Assembly: GCF_033095965.1 (NCBI RefSeq)
Contig: NZ_AP026801.1
Coordinates: forward strand, 496,001-560,000
DNA length: 64,000 bases
DNA from: Xylocopilactobacillus apis
GTDB lineage: Bacteria > Bacillota > Bacilli > Lactobacillales > Lactobacillaceae
Direction of reading: 5' to 3'
The notes under the pieces: model-generated
Database searches by the model: none
What the model saw: the letters and a program-made list of their open reading frames with translations, nothing else
What the model was told of the DNA's origin: nothing
Part shown: in pieces, positions 25,109 through 35,826 of the stretch
How positions within the stretch are numbered: the stretch's first letter is position 1
Layout: every line of letters begins with the position of its first letter
Made by a program: the position numbers and the translations under genes

Positions 25109-26098
25109 ATGAAATTTATTTTAACAAGCGTTAGAGATGACGAAATACCTGCAATTAAAGAATGGCAGAAACGCCATCCGGGATCGGAGATTGATACGGT
25201 AGACTGGGAATTAGGCATGGATACTGTTGATAAGATAAAAGGTTACGACGGAGTCGTAATTCAGCAGCGGGGGGTTATTGACGATAGGGTTTATCCAAAA
25301 CTGAAAGATATGGGATTTAAGCAAATTTCTACCAGAACGGCTGGCTATGATATTTTTAATTTAAAGCTAGCAAAAGAAAATGGATTAACTATCACAAATG
25401 TTCCAGCCTATTCTCCTCGTTCGGTAGCTGAATTAGCTTTAACGCATACTATGCGTTTAATTCGTAATTTACAGCAGTTTGATGCTCGAATGGCTGAGCA
25501 GGATTTTCGTTGGGCGGGGCTTCAAGCGACGGAAATCCATTCAATGACGATTGGTATTATTGGTGCTGGTCGAATTGGCGGAACTAGTGCTCAGATGTTT
25601 AACGCTTTAGGAGCTAAGGTTATTGCTTTTGATGTTAAACCTAACCATGAGTTGGACAAGATTTTAACTTTTAAATCAAAAGAGGAAGTTTTAAAAGAAT
25701 CAGATGTTATTTGTCTGCATGTTGACTTAAATGAAACTTCTAAGAACCTAATTGATGCTGAAGCCTTAAGCATGATGAAACCAACGGCTTATATTGTTAA
25801 TGAATGTCGGGGTCCAGTCATTGATACCGATGCATTAATTAATGCGTTAGAAAATAAACAAATCGCAGGAGCTGCTCTTGATACATTAACTGGGGAAGAG
25901 AATTTCTTCAATATTGATCTAAGGGGTAAAGAAATTCCAAGCGAACAATTAAAAAAGTTACGTGGTATGGTAAACGTCATTTTAACTCCTCACGTTGGAT
26001 TTTATACTAATATTGCTGTTCAAAATATGGTTGATATTTCTTTAGATGATGCACTTAGTATCATCGAAGGCGGCACCAGCGAACATACGGTAAACTAA
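25109..26098 (+). CDS. ldhD: D-lactate dehydrogenase (D-2-hydroxyacid dehydrogenase)
   Basis: NADH-dependent reduction of pyruvate to D-lactate, regenerating NAD in fermentation. At 329 residues it is of the normal LdhA/LdhD length. The Rossmann motif is MTIGIIGAGRIGGTSAQMF (about residues 147-165). Active-site elements are the Arg in VNECRGPVIDTDAL (about residue 235), the Glu in TLTGEENFF and the His in ILTPHVGFYT (about residue 296). The substrate loop STRTAGYDIFN is also clear. AAGGAGG lies a few bases before the ATG. The gene is alone behind a long leader with a terminator, so expression probably depends on conditional readthrough. Confidence 0.95.
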   Translation: MKFILTSVRDDEIPAIKEWQKRHPGSEIDTVDWELGMDTVDKIKGYDGVVIQQRGVIDDRVYPKLKDMGFKQISTRTAGYDIFNLKLAKENGLTITNVPAYSPRSVAELALTHTMRLIRNLQQFDARMAEQDFRWAGLQATEIHSMTIGIIGAGRIGGTSAQMFNALGAKVIAFDVKPNHELDKILTFKSKEEVLKESDVICLHVDLNETSKNLIDAEALSMMKPTAYIVNECRGPVIDTDALINALENKQIAGAALDTLTGEENFFNIDLRGKEIPSEQLKKLRGMVNVILTPHVGFYTNIAVQNMVDISLDDALSIIEGGTSEHTVN

Positions 26099-26172
26099 GA
26101 ATTACGGTCATTAGGGGGATAGTAATTCATTTATTACAGTGTAAGTAATTAATCTTATTTTCATTCAAATTT

Positions 26173-26201
26173 TTGACAAAAATAATTTAGCGTGTTAGAT
26201 T
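26173..26201 (+). promoter_or_regulatory. Promoter of the asnS T-box transcript
   Basis: TTGACA (26173-26178) and TAGATT (26196-26201) with 17-base spacing and a TG extension before the -10 box, directly upstream of the T-box leader. Confidence 0.65.
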
Positions 26202-26204
26202 AGA

Positions 26205-26482
26205 AAAAAATCTAGATCAATAATCAGCGGTGATGAAGACGAGTACCAAGTAACTACCTGCCAGCGAATTGAGGATGGTGGAAGCTCAATCAGTATTTTA
26301 CTTGGGAAGAACCCTTCGGAGTTTCTAACTGAACGACTTTTGTTTAGTAGGCTTAGACGTAACCAAGACGTTAAATTGGATGAGTAAGATTTTACTCATA
26401 GAGGGGTTTATTTATTAAACAAATTAGGTGGTACCGCGAATTAGCTTTTCGTCCTATTAACAAGGATGGAGAGCTTTTTTAT
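26205..26482 (+). ncRNA. T-box leader controlling asnS
   Basis: AGGTGGTACCGCG lies at 26426-26438, followed by a terminator hairpin (AGCTTTTCGTCCT pairing with AGGATGGAGAGCT, then T run) ending about 26481. A stem I-like region with GGTGGAAG and paired CCAAGTAA/TTACTTGG arms is upstream. A candidate AAC (asparagine) specifier is at 26310-26312 after CTTGGGA, parallel to the GTT in the valS leader. The specifier is tentative because I did not fold the RNA. Confidence 0.9.
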
Positions 26483-26513
26483 TTATCTAAATAATTTAAT
26501 TGAGGAGATTAAA

Positions 26514-27902
26514 GTGGAGCAAGAGTTAATTAAAGATTTATACGCAGAAAAAGAACATAGCGAAAAAAGCGTAACCGTTACGGGTTGGTTAAAAACGATT
26601 AGAGGTACTAAGCGCTTAAGTTTTATTGAAATGAACGATGGAAGTTGTTTACAAAATGTTCAAGTAATTGCCGAAGCAGATTTAGAAAATTATGAAGAAA
26701 TTTCTAAACTTCCAATCAGTACAACGATTCAAGTTACTGGTGAAGTTGTTGATACGCCAAAAGCTCAGCAGCCTTTTGAAATTCACGCTAGTGAAGTTAA
26801 AGTGGTTGGCCATTCAGATGAAGATTATCCCCTACAGAAAAAGCAGCATTCTTATGAATATTTACGAACAATTGCCCATTTACGTCCAAGAACAAAAACT
26901 TTTTACGCTGTATTTAAGATTCGTTCACTAGTTGCTTTTGCAATTCATCAATATTTACAAGAACACGGTTTTGTCTATGTTAATACGCCGATCATTACGA
27001 GTAGTGATGCCGAGGGTGCGGGCGAAATGTTCCAGGTTACAACACTAGATTTGAACCATTTACCTAAAGATGACGAAGGAAAAGTAGACGAAAGCGAAGA
27101 CTTCTTCAAGAAGGAGACTAACTTAACTGTTAGTGGTCAGTTAACAGGTGAAGCTTTTGCGCTTGCTTTGAGAAATATCTATACTTTTGGTCCAACTTTT
27201 AGAGCAGAAAATTCTCATACTACTAGACATGCGGCAGAATTTTGGATGATTGAGCCAGAAATGGCTTTTGCTGATTTAAACGATGTAATTGTAGTAATTG
27301 AAGGACTATTACAATCAGTAATCAAGTATGTTTTAAAAAATGCGCCGGATGAGCTTCAATTTTTGAATGATCATGTTGATTCAGATTTACTCAATAGATT
27401 AGAAGCGACAGCAAATAATAAATTTGAAAAAATTACATATACTCAAGCCATTGAATATTTAGAATCAGCTAAAGAAGAATTCAAATATCCAGTTAAGTGG
27501 GGAATTGATTTACAAACTGAACATGAACGTTATTTATGCGAAAAAGTGTTTCAGAAACCTGTATTTGTAACAGATTATCCAAAAGAAATTAAAGCATTCT
27601 ACATGCGGGATAATGATGATGGTAAAACAGTTGCAGCAGTTGATTTATTAGTTCCTGGAATTGGTGAATTACTTGGAGGAAGCCAGCGTGAAGAACGAGT
27701 TGCTCAGTTAACTCAAAAAATTGCTGATTTTGACCTAGATGCTGATTCTTACAAATGGTATATGGAATTAAGAAAATATGGTGAAACTGAACATTCTGGC
27801 TTTGGAATTGGTTTTGAGCGTTTGCTGATGTTTGTTACTGGAATGGAAAACATTCGTGATGTTCTTCCGTTTCCAAGAACACCGGGAAATGCCGAATTTT
27901 AG
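26514..27902 (+). CDS. asnS: Asparaginyl-tRNA synthetase
   Basis: Class II synthetase charging tRNA-Asn. I start at the GTG at 26514, behind GAGGAG; the in-frame ATG at 26466 lies within the T-box terminator. About 462 residues. The N-terminal OB-fold anticodon domain ([20 protein letters not shown]) is followed by the catalytic core with motif 2 [21 protein letters not shown] and motif 3 [15 protein letters not shown]. An insertion ([19 protein letters not shown]) between motifs matches the E. coli-type AsnRS. The T-box leader supports induction by uncharged tRNA-Asn. It is a single-gene unit closed by a terminator. Confidence 0.97.
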   Translation: MEQELIKDLYAEKEHSEKSVTVTGWLKTIRGTKRLSFIEMNDGSCLQNVQVIAEADLENYEEISKLPISTTIQVTGEVVDTPKAQQPFEIHASEVKVVGHSDEDYPLQKKQHSYEYLRTIAHLRPRTKTFYAVFKIRSLVAFAIHQYLQEHGFVYVNTPIITSSDAEGAGEMFQVTTLDLNHLPKDDEGKVDESEDFFKKETNLTVSGQLTGEAFALALRNIYTFGPTFRAENSHTTRHAAEFWMIEPEMAFADLNDVIVVIEGLLQSVIKYVLKNAPDELQFLNDHVDSDLLNRLEATANNKFEKITYTQAIEYLESAKEEFKYPVKWGIDLQTEHERYLCEKVFQKPVFVTDYPKEIKAFYMRDNDDGKTVAAVDLLVPGIGELLGGSQREERVAQLTQKIADFDLDADSYKWYMELRKYGETEHSGFGIGFERLLMFVTGMENIRDVLPFPRTPGNAEF

Positions 27903-27910
27903 TTTATTGA

Positions 27911-27935
27911 AAGTCTTCGTGAGAAGGCTTTTTTT
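27911..27935 (+). terminator. asnS terminator
   Basis: AAGTCTTC (27911-27918) pairs with GAAGGCTT (27923-27930) around GTGA, followed by T residues, nine bases after the stop. Confidence 0.85.
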
Positions 27936-27952
27936 CTGCACTTAATTAAAAT

Positions 27953-27986
27953 AAAAACTTCTACAAATATGCAGTAGAAGTTTTTT
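27953..27986. terminator. Terminator of the beta-glucoside operon, possibly bidirectional
   Basis: AAAACTTCTAC and GTAGAAGTTTT arms around a nine-base loop with A and T tracts on both sides, just past the end of the rpiR-type gene on the minus strand. Confidence 0.85.
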
Positions 27987-27997
27987 AATACTCACGT

Positions 27998-28711
27998 TTA
28001 TAGAGAGTTTAAAGCTCTAGATAGCCTTTCTAAGATATAAACAACAGGGACTTGAGTTGTCACGTTTAAAGTTTTGCTGACAATTTTCGACTCAAGTAAA
28101 TAACAAAAATTTAAATCAGATAACTTTGAAATGGTATTATCAGAACTATTAGTGATGCTGATTACTTTTGCTCCTTTGGATTGAAAATTTAGAACTGGTT
28201 CAATCACTTGAGGAGTTTCACCGCTAACTGACAAGACGATTAAAGCTTTATCTTTATAAGAGCCGTGAGTTTTTTGAATTGGATAAAAGGGATCTTTAAT
28301 TACGAATGAATTTTGTCCGTTGTTAGCAAATTGTCGTGCACCATATGCTGCCAAATCGCTGGATGTACCTATTCCAAAGAATAGAAAGTCTTTGCAATTT
28401 GATGTCAGTTCTTTAAAAATTTGAATTTGTTTATCATAACTTTCGATGATCGGTTGGTTAAAGTAATATTTAGCTTGGTAAGTAACATCATCAATTACAT
28501 CATCCAATTGATTTTCTTTTTTTAATTGTCTGCATAAATCACTATAATGTTTAAAACCCATCTTCTGGATGGTTCTTACCACTGAAGCAGGAGATACATT
28601 TATTTTTAGTGCTAATTGGCGCAGTGAATAAGATGTAATTTGTTGAAGATGAGAAAGAATGTATTGGTAAATTTTCCATTCAGTTTTAGTGAAATGTGAA
28701 TTTTGTTCCAT
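27998..28711 (-). CDS. MurR/RpiR family regulator of the beta-glucoside PTS operon
   Basis: About 237 residues from the ATG at 28711, which has an AGAAGA site; an in-frame ATG 48 bases earlier lacks one. The N-terminal HTH_6 domain (SYSLRQLALKINVSPASVVRTIQKMG) is followed by a SIS sugar-phosphate-binding domain (LFFGIGTSSDLAAYGARQF, then ALIVLSVSGETPQVIEPV and KVISITNSSDNTISKLSD). It is the last gene of the unit after the EIIA. It probably senses phosphorylated beta-glucoside or a derivative and controls the operon through sites upstream of the first gene. Confidence 0.88.
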   Translation of the reverse strand: MEQNSHFTKTEWKIYQYILSHLQQITSYSLRQLALKINVSPASVVRTIQKMGFKHYSDLCRQLKKENQLDDVIDDVTYQAKYYFNQPIIESYDKQIQIFKELTSNCKDFLFFGIGTSSDLAAYGARQFANNGQNSFVIKDPFYPIQKTHGSYKDKALIVLSVSGETPQVIEPVLNFQSKGAKVISITNSSDNTISKLSDLNFCYLLESKIVSKTLNVTTQVPVVYILERLSRALNSL

Positions 28712-28771
28712 AATTAAATCTTCTTTAATAAAAAGGATAGTAGTAATTCTACTATCCATAAGTAAATATTT

Positions 28772-29089
28772 CTAATTTGCTAACTTTTTGTATAGATCAA
28801 CTAATTCACCAGCAAGATCTCTAAATGTGATAGCATTCATCATATGATCTTGGGCATGAACCATTAGTAATGTTACTTCTGTGTGATTGCCGTTAGCTTC
28901 TTGAGTCAGCATGTCGGTTTGAGAGTTATGTGCTTCAGTTAAGAATTTATCAGATTCTTTTAATTTGCTTTCAGCTAAATTAAAATCGCCACTTTTTGCA
29001 GCTTTGATTGCCTCGAAGGCAGATCCTTTAGCATTACCACCGCTCATTATCAATCCCATAATCGTCTGTAGATTTTTATCTTCTTCCAT
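28772..29089 (-). CDS. PTS lactose/cellobiose EIIA
   Basis: A 105-residue helical phosphocarrier of the Lac family. The active-site His is in LLMVHAQDHMMNAITFRDLA (about residue 78-82). The N-terminal GLIMSGGNAKGSAFEAIKAAKSGDF block is diagnostic. It passes phosphate to the EIIB encoded 11 bases upstream. Length and order fit a cellobiose-type PTS. Confidence 0.94.
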   Translation of the reverse strand: MEEDKNLQTIMGLIMSGGNAKGSAFEAIKAAKSGDFNLAESKLKESDKFLTEAHNSQTDMLTQEANGNHTEVTLLMVHAQDHMMNAITFRDLAGELVDLYKKLAN

Positions 29090-29100
29090 CTTTTACCCTT

Positions 29101-29409
29101 TTAATCAATTATAGATAATGCTTGGTCTAACACCTTAGGTCCATTCATCATTCCGTAATCTTGCATGTTGATTACTTCCACTGGGATTGAAACTCTATTT
29201 TTAAAATCATCCAACATATATCCAACTTGAGGTCCTAACATTAAAATATCCGGATGTTCGCTTTCTATTTTAGCATCTGCATCAGAAGCAGATGTTGCAA
29301 AAATCTTAGCGTCAATTCCTTTTTCTTCAGCAGCTTTTTGCATTTTACTAACTAGTAAACTTGTTGACATTCCTGCTGCACAAACTAACATAATTGTTTT
29401 TTCACTCAT
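29101..29409 (-). CDS. PTS lactose/cellobiose EIIB
   Basis: A 102-residue EIIB. The phospho-accepting Cys10 is in IMLVCAAGMSTSLLVSKMQ. The rest alternates beta strands and helices (ILMLGPQVGYMLDDFKN), as in CelA/ChbB. It lies between the EIIC and EIIA genes, 25 bases after the former, and receives phosphate from EIIA. Confidence 0.95.
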   Translation of the reverse strand: MSEKTIMLVCAAGMSTSLLVSKMQKAAEEKGIDAKIFATSASDADAKIESEHPDILMLGPQVGYMLDDFKNRVSIPVEVINMQDYGMMNGPKVLDQALSIID

Positions 29410-29434
29410 GATATTACTCCTTGTTATTTATAAT

Positions 29435-30730
29435 TCAATCGGCAGCCAATGCCCGTTCTTGTTTTAATTTATCATTATCCATACTCTTAAAGAAAACCCA
29501 ATAAATTAATAAATCTAAAACAATGTTAATAATTTGCATTACAGCACCTGAAATATGACCAGTTGCAATATATCCTGAAATAACAGGTGGAGTAACCCAA
29601 GGTACCATTACCCCAATTGTTTTAGCTACTAAGCCCAATTTCATAGCAAAGTAGGTTGTTGTTACATTTACTAATGGAGCAGCTATAAATGGAATGACCA
29701 TTTTATAGTTTAGTACAATTGGCAGTCCAAAGATAATCGGTTCATTAACATTGAAAACAGCAGGCCCTACAACTAATTCACCTAATGTTTTATATTCCTT
29801 GCTTTTTGAAGTAAAAGCAATTAATAATGCTAATCCGATTGTTGCGCCAGAACCACCCATATGAATAAAGTTATCGTAGAATTGCTCTGTAACAATATTA
29901 GGCAGAACATGACCGGCTTTTAAGGCAGCAGCATTTTGTGCCATTGCAGTTAACCATATTGGTTGAAGAACCCCTGCTACAGTGTTGGATCCGTGGATTC
30001 CAAAAATCCATAGAATACTAATTACTAATTCAGTAACCAATGCCCCGCCTAAAGTATTGCTTAATTGCCCCAAAGGTGCTTGTAGGAAGAAAACAATCAC
30101 ATTTGGAATACTTTTCATTGGAGAAGCTTCGACAGCTAGACGAACTAACCAGACAACGATTAATGAAATTGCTCCAGGAAACAAAGATGCAAAAGAGTTA
30201 CTAACTGCAGGCGGCACACTATCAGGCATTTTTATTGTTAAGTTTTTGTGGACAATCCAAACATATAGATCTGTTACGAAGAGTCCAACAATAATTGCAA
30301 TGAATAAACCGGATGAATCTAGTTGTTTTAAAGGGACCCACATTTCGCCGCCTTTATCAGTTTTTAAGGGAATGGTTAAAATAAAAGCTGCAATTGCAAT
30401 AATCATTGCAGAAAAAGCATCTACTTTGTAGCTTTTAGCTAAACTATAGGAAATTCCAGCAACGGCAACCAATCCCATAATATGAAATGAAGCGTTTGTT
30501 ATATACTGAGCGACGTCGCTCCAATGCGGCCCAAAAACTTTACCCATAAAATTGAGATAAGCAGGAATTGGAAACTGAGCAATGATCATGAAAAAAGATC
30601 CGATAATAATTACAGGAATCGCTGCAGTCATTCCATCTCTCATTGCAACTAAATGCCTGGAAGCAGCTAGTTTATTAAAAAATGGAATTAATTTTTGATT
30701 TAAAAAGTTACTTGATTTTTTTTCAGACAT
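29435..30730 (-). CDS. celB: PTS cellobiose/beta-glucoside EIIC permease
   Basis: A 431-residue membrane permease with about ten hydrophobic segments. Family blocks include HLVAMRDGMTAAIPVIIIGS near the N-terminus, FGIHGSNTVAGVLQPIW in the middle and FNVNEPIIFGLPIVLN. It starts nine bases after the 6-phospho-beta-glucosidase stop and is followed by separate EIIB and EIIA genes, so the transporter is split into three chains. The substrate is probably cellobiose or another beta-glucoside, judged from the adjacent GH1 enzyme. Confidence 0.93.
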   Translation of the reverse strand: MSEKKSSNFLNQKLIPFFNKLAASRHLVAMRDGMTAAIPVIIIGSFFMIIAQFPIPAYLNFMGKVFGPHWSDVAQYITNASFHIMGLVAVAGISYSLAKSYKVDAFSAMIIAIAAFILTIPLKTDKGGEMWVPLKQLDSSGLFIAIIVGLFVTDLYVWIVHKNLTIKMPDSVPPAVSNSFASLFPGAISLIVVWLVRLAVEASPMKSIPNVIVFFLQAPLGQLSNTLGGALVTELVISILWIFGIHGSNTVAGVLQPIWLTAMAQNAAALKAGHVLPNIVTEQFYDNFIHMGGSGATIGLALLIAFTSKSKEYKTLGELVVGPAVFNVNEPIIFGLPIVLNYKMVIPFIAAPLVNVTTTYFAMKLGLVAKTIGVMVPWVTPPVISGYIATGHISGAVMQIINIVLDLLIYWVFFKSMDNDKLKQERALAAD

Positions 30731-30739
30731 ATTTTTTAC

Positions 30740-32513
<1,774 letters not shown>

Positions 32514-33557
32514 TTATTGGATGTTCTCATTTGTTGCGGAAGAAATGTTAGAGATTTTAGATTTTAAATGACCGCTTTTTGCTATAATCCGAGAAGTATT
32601 TGGTAATTTTTTTATGCCTTGAATAAATATATAGGATATTAAGCAACATAAGGCAGTTAGTAAAAACAACTGCCAACCAATAAGATTTAGATTTAATTTA
32701 AATATTTCAATAAATAACGGATGGATAAAAAAGATGAATTGCCCCAATTTTCTTAACTGACGAGAGATCTTTATATTGTTTTTAAGATTTAATAACTGCA
32801 TTACTAAGAAAAATGATAGCGGAATAAGCGAGAACAAGAAATTTTTGTCGTCACCTTGGCGAAAGAAAATAAAACCAGTCTCTATGAACAAAAGAAAGAA
32901 GGAGCTGCATAGGAAGAATTTTCTTTTTTTGTAAAGAAGACTTTTTGGTTTTAAATCTGCAAGAAAAAATCCAATGATGATAAAAGGTAAAACGTAAAAT
33001 AAACCGTTTCTAGTGGTGAAAAAAAGGCTCTTGTAGATGGTGTAAATTCTAAAAAGATTCGGATCAAGGATCTTGCTATACGTTTCACAGGATCCCAAAG
33101 TATAAAGAGTCATGGCAATGAGAAAAGTTATTTTTCTAGAAATTTTAAATAGATATTTAGCAATGTATAGACCTAAAAACAGAGCTGGAAAATACCATAA
33201 ATGATAACAAACACCAGTGTAAAATAAGGCAATTATAAGAGCAAAAGGTGTTAGAAATAAAGGAATGTGTTTTTGTATTAAGAAGTGAATACAATAAGGG
33301 AGATAAAATAAGCTCCAAAATAAATAAGTTTTGATTTGACGAATGAAATATTTTCGATGGTAACTTTTATCAGCTTTTGACTTTTTTCTATAAAAGTAAG
33401 CGGTAGAAACAAGGAATAAAGGAACTGCAATTCTTGCTATAACAGTCTTTATAAGAAAGTGCATAATTTCGTTATTAAAGATTTGACCACAATGAATGAA
33501 GATAATCATGATAGAAGCGATAAATTGTGCAACATCCAAAGCAAAATATTTTTTCAT
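32514..33557 (-). CDS. Membrane acyltransferase, acyltransferase_3 family
   Basis: A 347-residue integral membrane protein with about ten hydrophobic helices. The first (FALDVAQFIASIMIIFIHCGQI) carries the conserved His of this family near residue 22, and GVCYHLWYFPALFLG in the middle is another family motif. Members acylate cell-wall or extracellular glycans, or modify exported molecules; the closest plan by eye is the VanT/OatA-like transmembrane part without an extra domain. It is divergent from a membrane-anchored XRE regulator, which may control it. The acyl acceptor is unknown. Confidence 0.82.
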   Translation of the reverse strand: MKKYFALDVAQFIASIMIIFIHCGQIFNNEIMHFLIKTVIARIAVPLFLVSTAYFYRKKSKADKSYHRKYFIRQIKTYLFWSLFYLPYCIHFLIQKHIPLFLTPFALIIALFYTGVCYHLWYFPALFLGLYIAKYLFKISRKITFLIAMTLYTLGSCETYSKILDPNLFRIYTIYKSLFFTTRNGLFYVLPFIIIGFFLADLKPKSLLYKKRKFFLCSSFFLLFIETGFIFFRQGDDKNFLFSLIPLSFFLVMQLLNLKNNIKISRQLRKLGQFIFFIHPLFIEIFKLNLNLIGWQLFLLTALCCLISYIFIQGIKKLPNTSRIIAKSGHLKSKISNISSATNENIQ

Positions 33558-33664
33558 TAGATTCTCCTTTTGTTCAATATAAAAAGGAGAAATCTAAAAT
33601 CCTAGCAATGAATGGAAACATAAATGTTTCATTCTATTGCAAGAGCATTGAGAAAGGAAAAAAA

Positions 33665-34441
33665 TTGAAAATTGGCGATATTATCAAAGAGGAAAGATTA
33701 AAAAGAAACTTAACTCAAGAAGACTTGGCGCAAGTTTTTTTCGTAACTCGTCAACTAGTTTCAAAATGGGAAAATAATCGGAGTTATCCTGATCTTGATC
33801 AAGTCGTCAAAATTAGTGAATTATTTGATTTACCGCTCGATTATCTTTTAAAAGGCGATCAACAGATGACCAATCAATTAAACTTTGACTCAAAGTTAAA
33901 GCATCGTTTGAAGTTATGGGGAGGACTTCTGACAGTCATTATTTCAAGTGCAATTTTAACGACTATCTTTTTTTTGTGGTTTTTTGATGAACCATCATTA
34001 ACGCCTAAAGACATTGAAATTACAAAAATCGAAAAGATGAAGCGACCTGCAAAAACAATTGTTAACCGACATACGGGACAAAAGTGGGCCATTCCAGCAG
34101 ACATAGAATATTTGATTCATTTTAAAACTAATAAACCATTTGTTGATTTGGCTCGGATTGCTGGTATTGTTGAGCGAATAGATCCTAGTGGAATAGAAAT
34201 AGAAGTAACGGGACATCATAAATTTGGTCGTTGTGATACTGAATCTACCATTTGGGTTAGAGGGATGACTGAACCCGATTCTTTAGATTACAATTTCATC
34301 AAGGGTAAAGATTTGTATTTGTATAAAATTCCCCGAAAACCTTCAATTAAAAATGAAAGGCCCCAAGTATCAGATAGCTATAAATTTCTTAGTTGGGAGC
34401 AGTTAAATAATCTTCCGTTTACTAAATTTAAAATTAAATGA
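33665..34441 (+). CDS. Membrane-anchored XRE-type regulator
   Basis: I start at TTG 33665, behind AAAGGA; any longer reading would run back over the divergent gene. About 258 residues. An XRE helix-turn-helix is at residues 3-65 (IKEERLKRNLTQEDLAQVFF, then VTRQLVSKWENNRSYPDLD). One membrane helix follows at about residues 84-106 (GLLTVIISSAILTTIFFLWFF), then an outside domain of about 150 residues without a recognised family (VDLARIAGIVERIDPSGIEI). The plan is a one-component transmembrane regulator sensing an external cue. The divergent acyltransferase and downstream nupC are possible targets. Confidence 0.82.
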   Translation: MKIGDIIKEERLKRNLTQEDLAQVFFVTRQLVSKWENNRSYPDLDQVVKISELFDLPLDYLLKGDQQMTNQLNFDSKLKHRLKLWGGLLTVIISSAILTTIFFLWFFDEPSLTPKDIEITKIEKMKRPAKTIVNRHTGQKWAIPADIEYLIHFKTNKPFVDLARIAGIVERIDPSGIEIEVTGHHKFGRCDTESTIWVRGMTEPDSLDYNFIKGKDLYLYKIPRKPSIKNERPQVSDSYKFLSWEQLNNLPFTKFKIK

Positions 34442-34548
34442 TAAAAATACACGTCAACAAACCACTTTATGATAGTATATAAAACAGTGAAAATTTTTTT
34501 GCTTCACATTAATTTGCCAAATTATTGAGTAACGATAAGGAGAAAAGG

Positions 34549-35742
34549 ATGCGTTTTGTTTTCTTAGTAACAGGTTTAGCATTAATCTTTTTTGTCGGTT
34601 GGTTAGTTAGTAGTGATCGACGTCATATTAAGTTTAAAAATATTGGAATTATGTTTGCCTTACAGCTGATAATTTCTTTTTTATGCTTGAATACAACTGG
34701 CGGGATTGATTTTCTAGGAGCCATTTCAGCTTTCTTTAGTTGGTTGATGGATCAGGCAGCAGGCGGGATCAACTTTGTTTTTGGTGGATTAGTAATCCAA
34801 AAAGGAGCTTCGGTTTTCTTCCTAAGTGTGTTAATGCCAATTGTTTTTATATCAGCTCTAGTCGGAATTTTAAATTACATTAAAGTTCTACCATTTATTA
34901 TTAAATGGACAGGCTGGTTATTAAATAAGGTAGCAGGAATGGGAGAGCTTGAGAGTTATTTTGCGGTTTCCACGGCCATTTTAGGACAACCAGAAGTATT
35001 TTTGACCGTTAAAGATCAAATTCCGAAGTTAAATGAGAAAAGATTATACACAATCTGCGCTTCGGCGATGAGCGCAGTTTCAGCAGCAGTATTAGCTTCA
35101 TATATGAAATTAATCCCGGGAAAATTTGTTGTTACAGCCGTATTTCTAAATATTCTGTCGGCGCTGATAATCTCTGGCATCGTAAATCCGTACGAATTGA
35201 CTTCTGAACAAGAAAATGAAGTTTTGATTCCAGATGAAGATCTTCAAAAGGAGCCATTTTTTCAAGTATTAGGCAATTATATTTTAGACGGATTTAATTT
35301 AGCAATCACAGTTGCAGCAATGTTGATTGGATTTGTTGCTTTAGTTACTTTTTTAGATAATAGTTTTCAAGCAATATTACATATTAGTTTTACGAGAATC
35401 TTAGGCTATATCTTTTCGCCAATCGCTTTTTTGATGGGAGTTCCGTCAAAAGACATTACTCATGTTGGAAGTATAATGGCAACAAAACTTTTGACGAACG
35501 AATTTGTTGCAATGGGAGAAATTCAAAAGGTGGCAACAACTTTAAGTCCAAAAGCCTATGCTATTATTTCTGCTTACACGGTATCGTTTGCCAATTTTAG
35601 TGTAATCGGGATTGTTACTGGTTCGATTAAATCAATTAGTAGTAAACAAGGTGCAAAAGTTGCAAAAATGTCATTAAAACTACTTCTTGGTGCAACTCTT
35701 GCATCAGTTTTAACTGGAACGGTTGTCGGGTTATATTTTTAA
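34549..35742 (+). CDS. nupC: Concentrative nucleoside transporter
   Basis: Proton- or sodium-coupled nucleoside uptake. I start at ATG 34549 because AAGGAG lies just upstream of it. About 397 residues. CNT landmarks: FVFGGLVIQKGASVFFLSVLMPIVF, GQPEVFLTVKDQIPKL (substrate site), ASAMSAVSAAVLASYM, and the C-terminal AYTVSFANFSVIGIVTGSIKS. About ten membrane segments. It stands alone behind its own leader. The window also encodes three nucleoside hydrolases, so imported nucleosides can be split to base and ribose. Confidence 0.92.
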   Translation: MRFVFLVTGLALIFFVGWLVSSDRRHIKFKNIGIMFALQLIISFLCLNTTGGIDFLGAISAFFSWLMDQAAGGINFVFGGLVIQKGASVFFLSVLMPIVFISALVGILNYIKVLPFIIKWTGWLLNKVAGMGELESYFAVSTAILGQPEVFLTVKDQIPKLNEKRLYTICASAMSAVSAAVLASYMKLIPGKFVVTAVFLNILSALIISGIVNPYELTSEQENEVLIPDEDLQKEPFFQVLGNYILDGFNLAITVAAMLIGFVALVTFLDNSFQAILHISFTRILGYIFSPIAFLMGVPSKDITHVGSIMATKLLTNEFVAMGEIQKVATTLSPKAYAIISAYTVSFANFSVIGIVTGSIKSISSKQGAKVAKMSLKLLLGATLASVLTGTVVGLYF

Positions 35743-35826
35743 AAATAAGACTATTATTGATTATTAATTTTTTTTATTTAAAATTATATATTAGTATTTA
35801 TTATTTCTATTGGAGGAAAAGTTGTT

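Noticed and set aside
26466-26513. Longer asnS start at ATG 26466
   Set aside because: This ATG is inside the T-box terminator hairpin and has no ribosome binding site; the GTG at 26514 follows GAGGAG and gives the normal AsnRS N-terminus.
33527-33664. XRE regulator extended upstream over the divergent acyltransferase start
   Set aside because: It would overlap the divergent gene and lacks a ribosome binding site; TTG 33665 follows AAAGGA and begins right at the helix-turn-helix.
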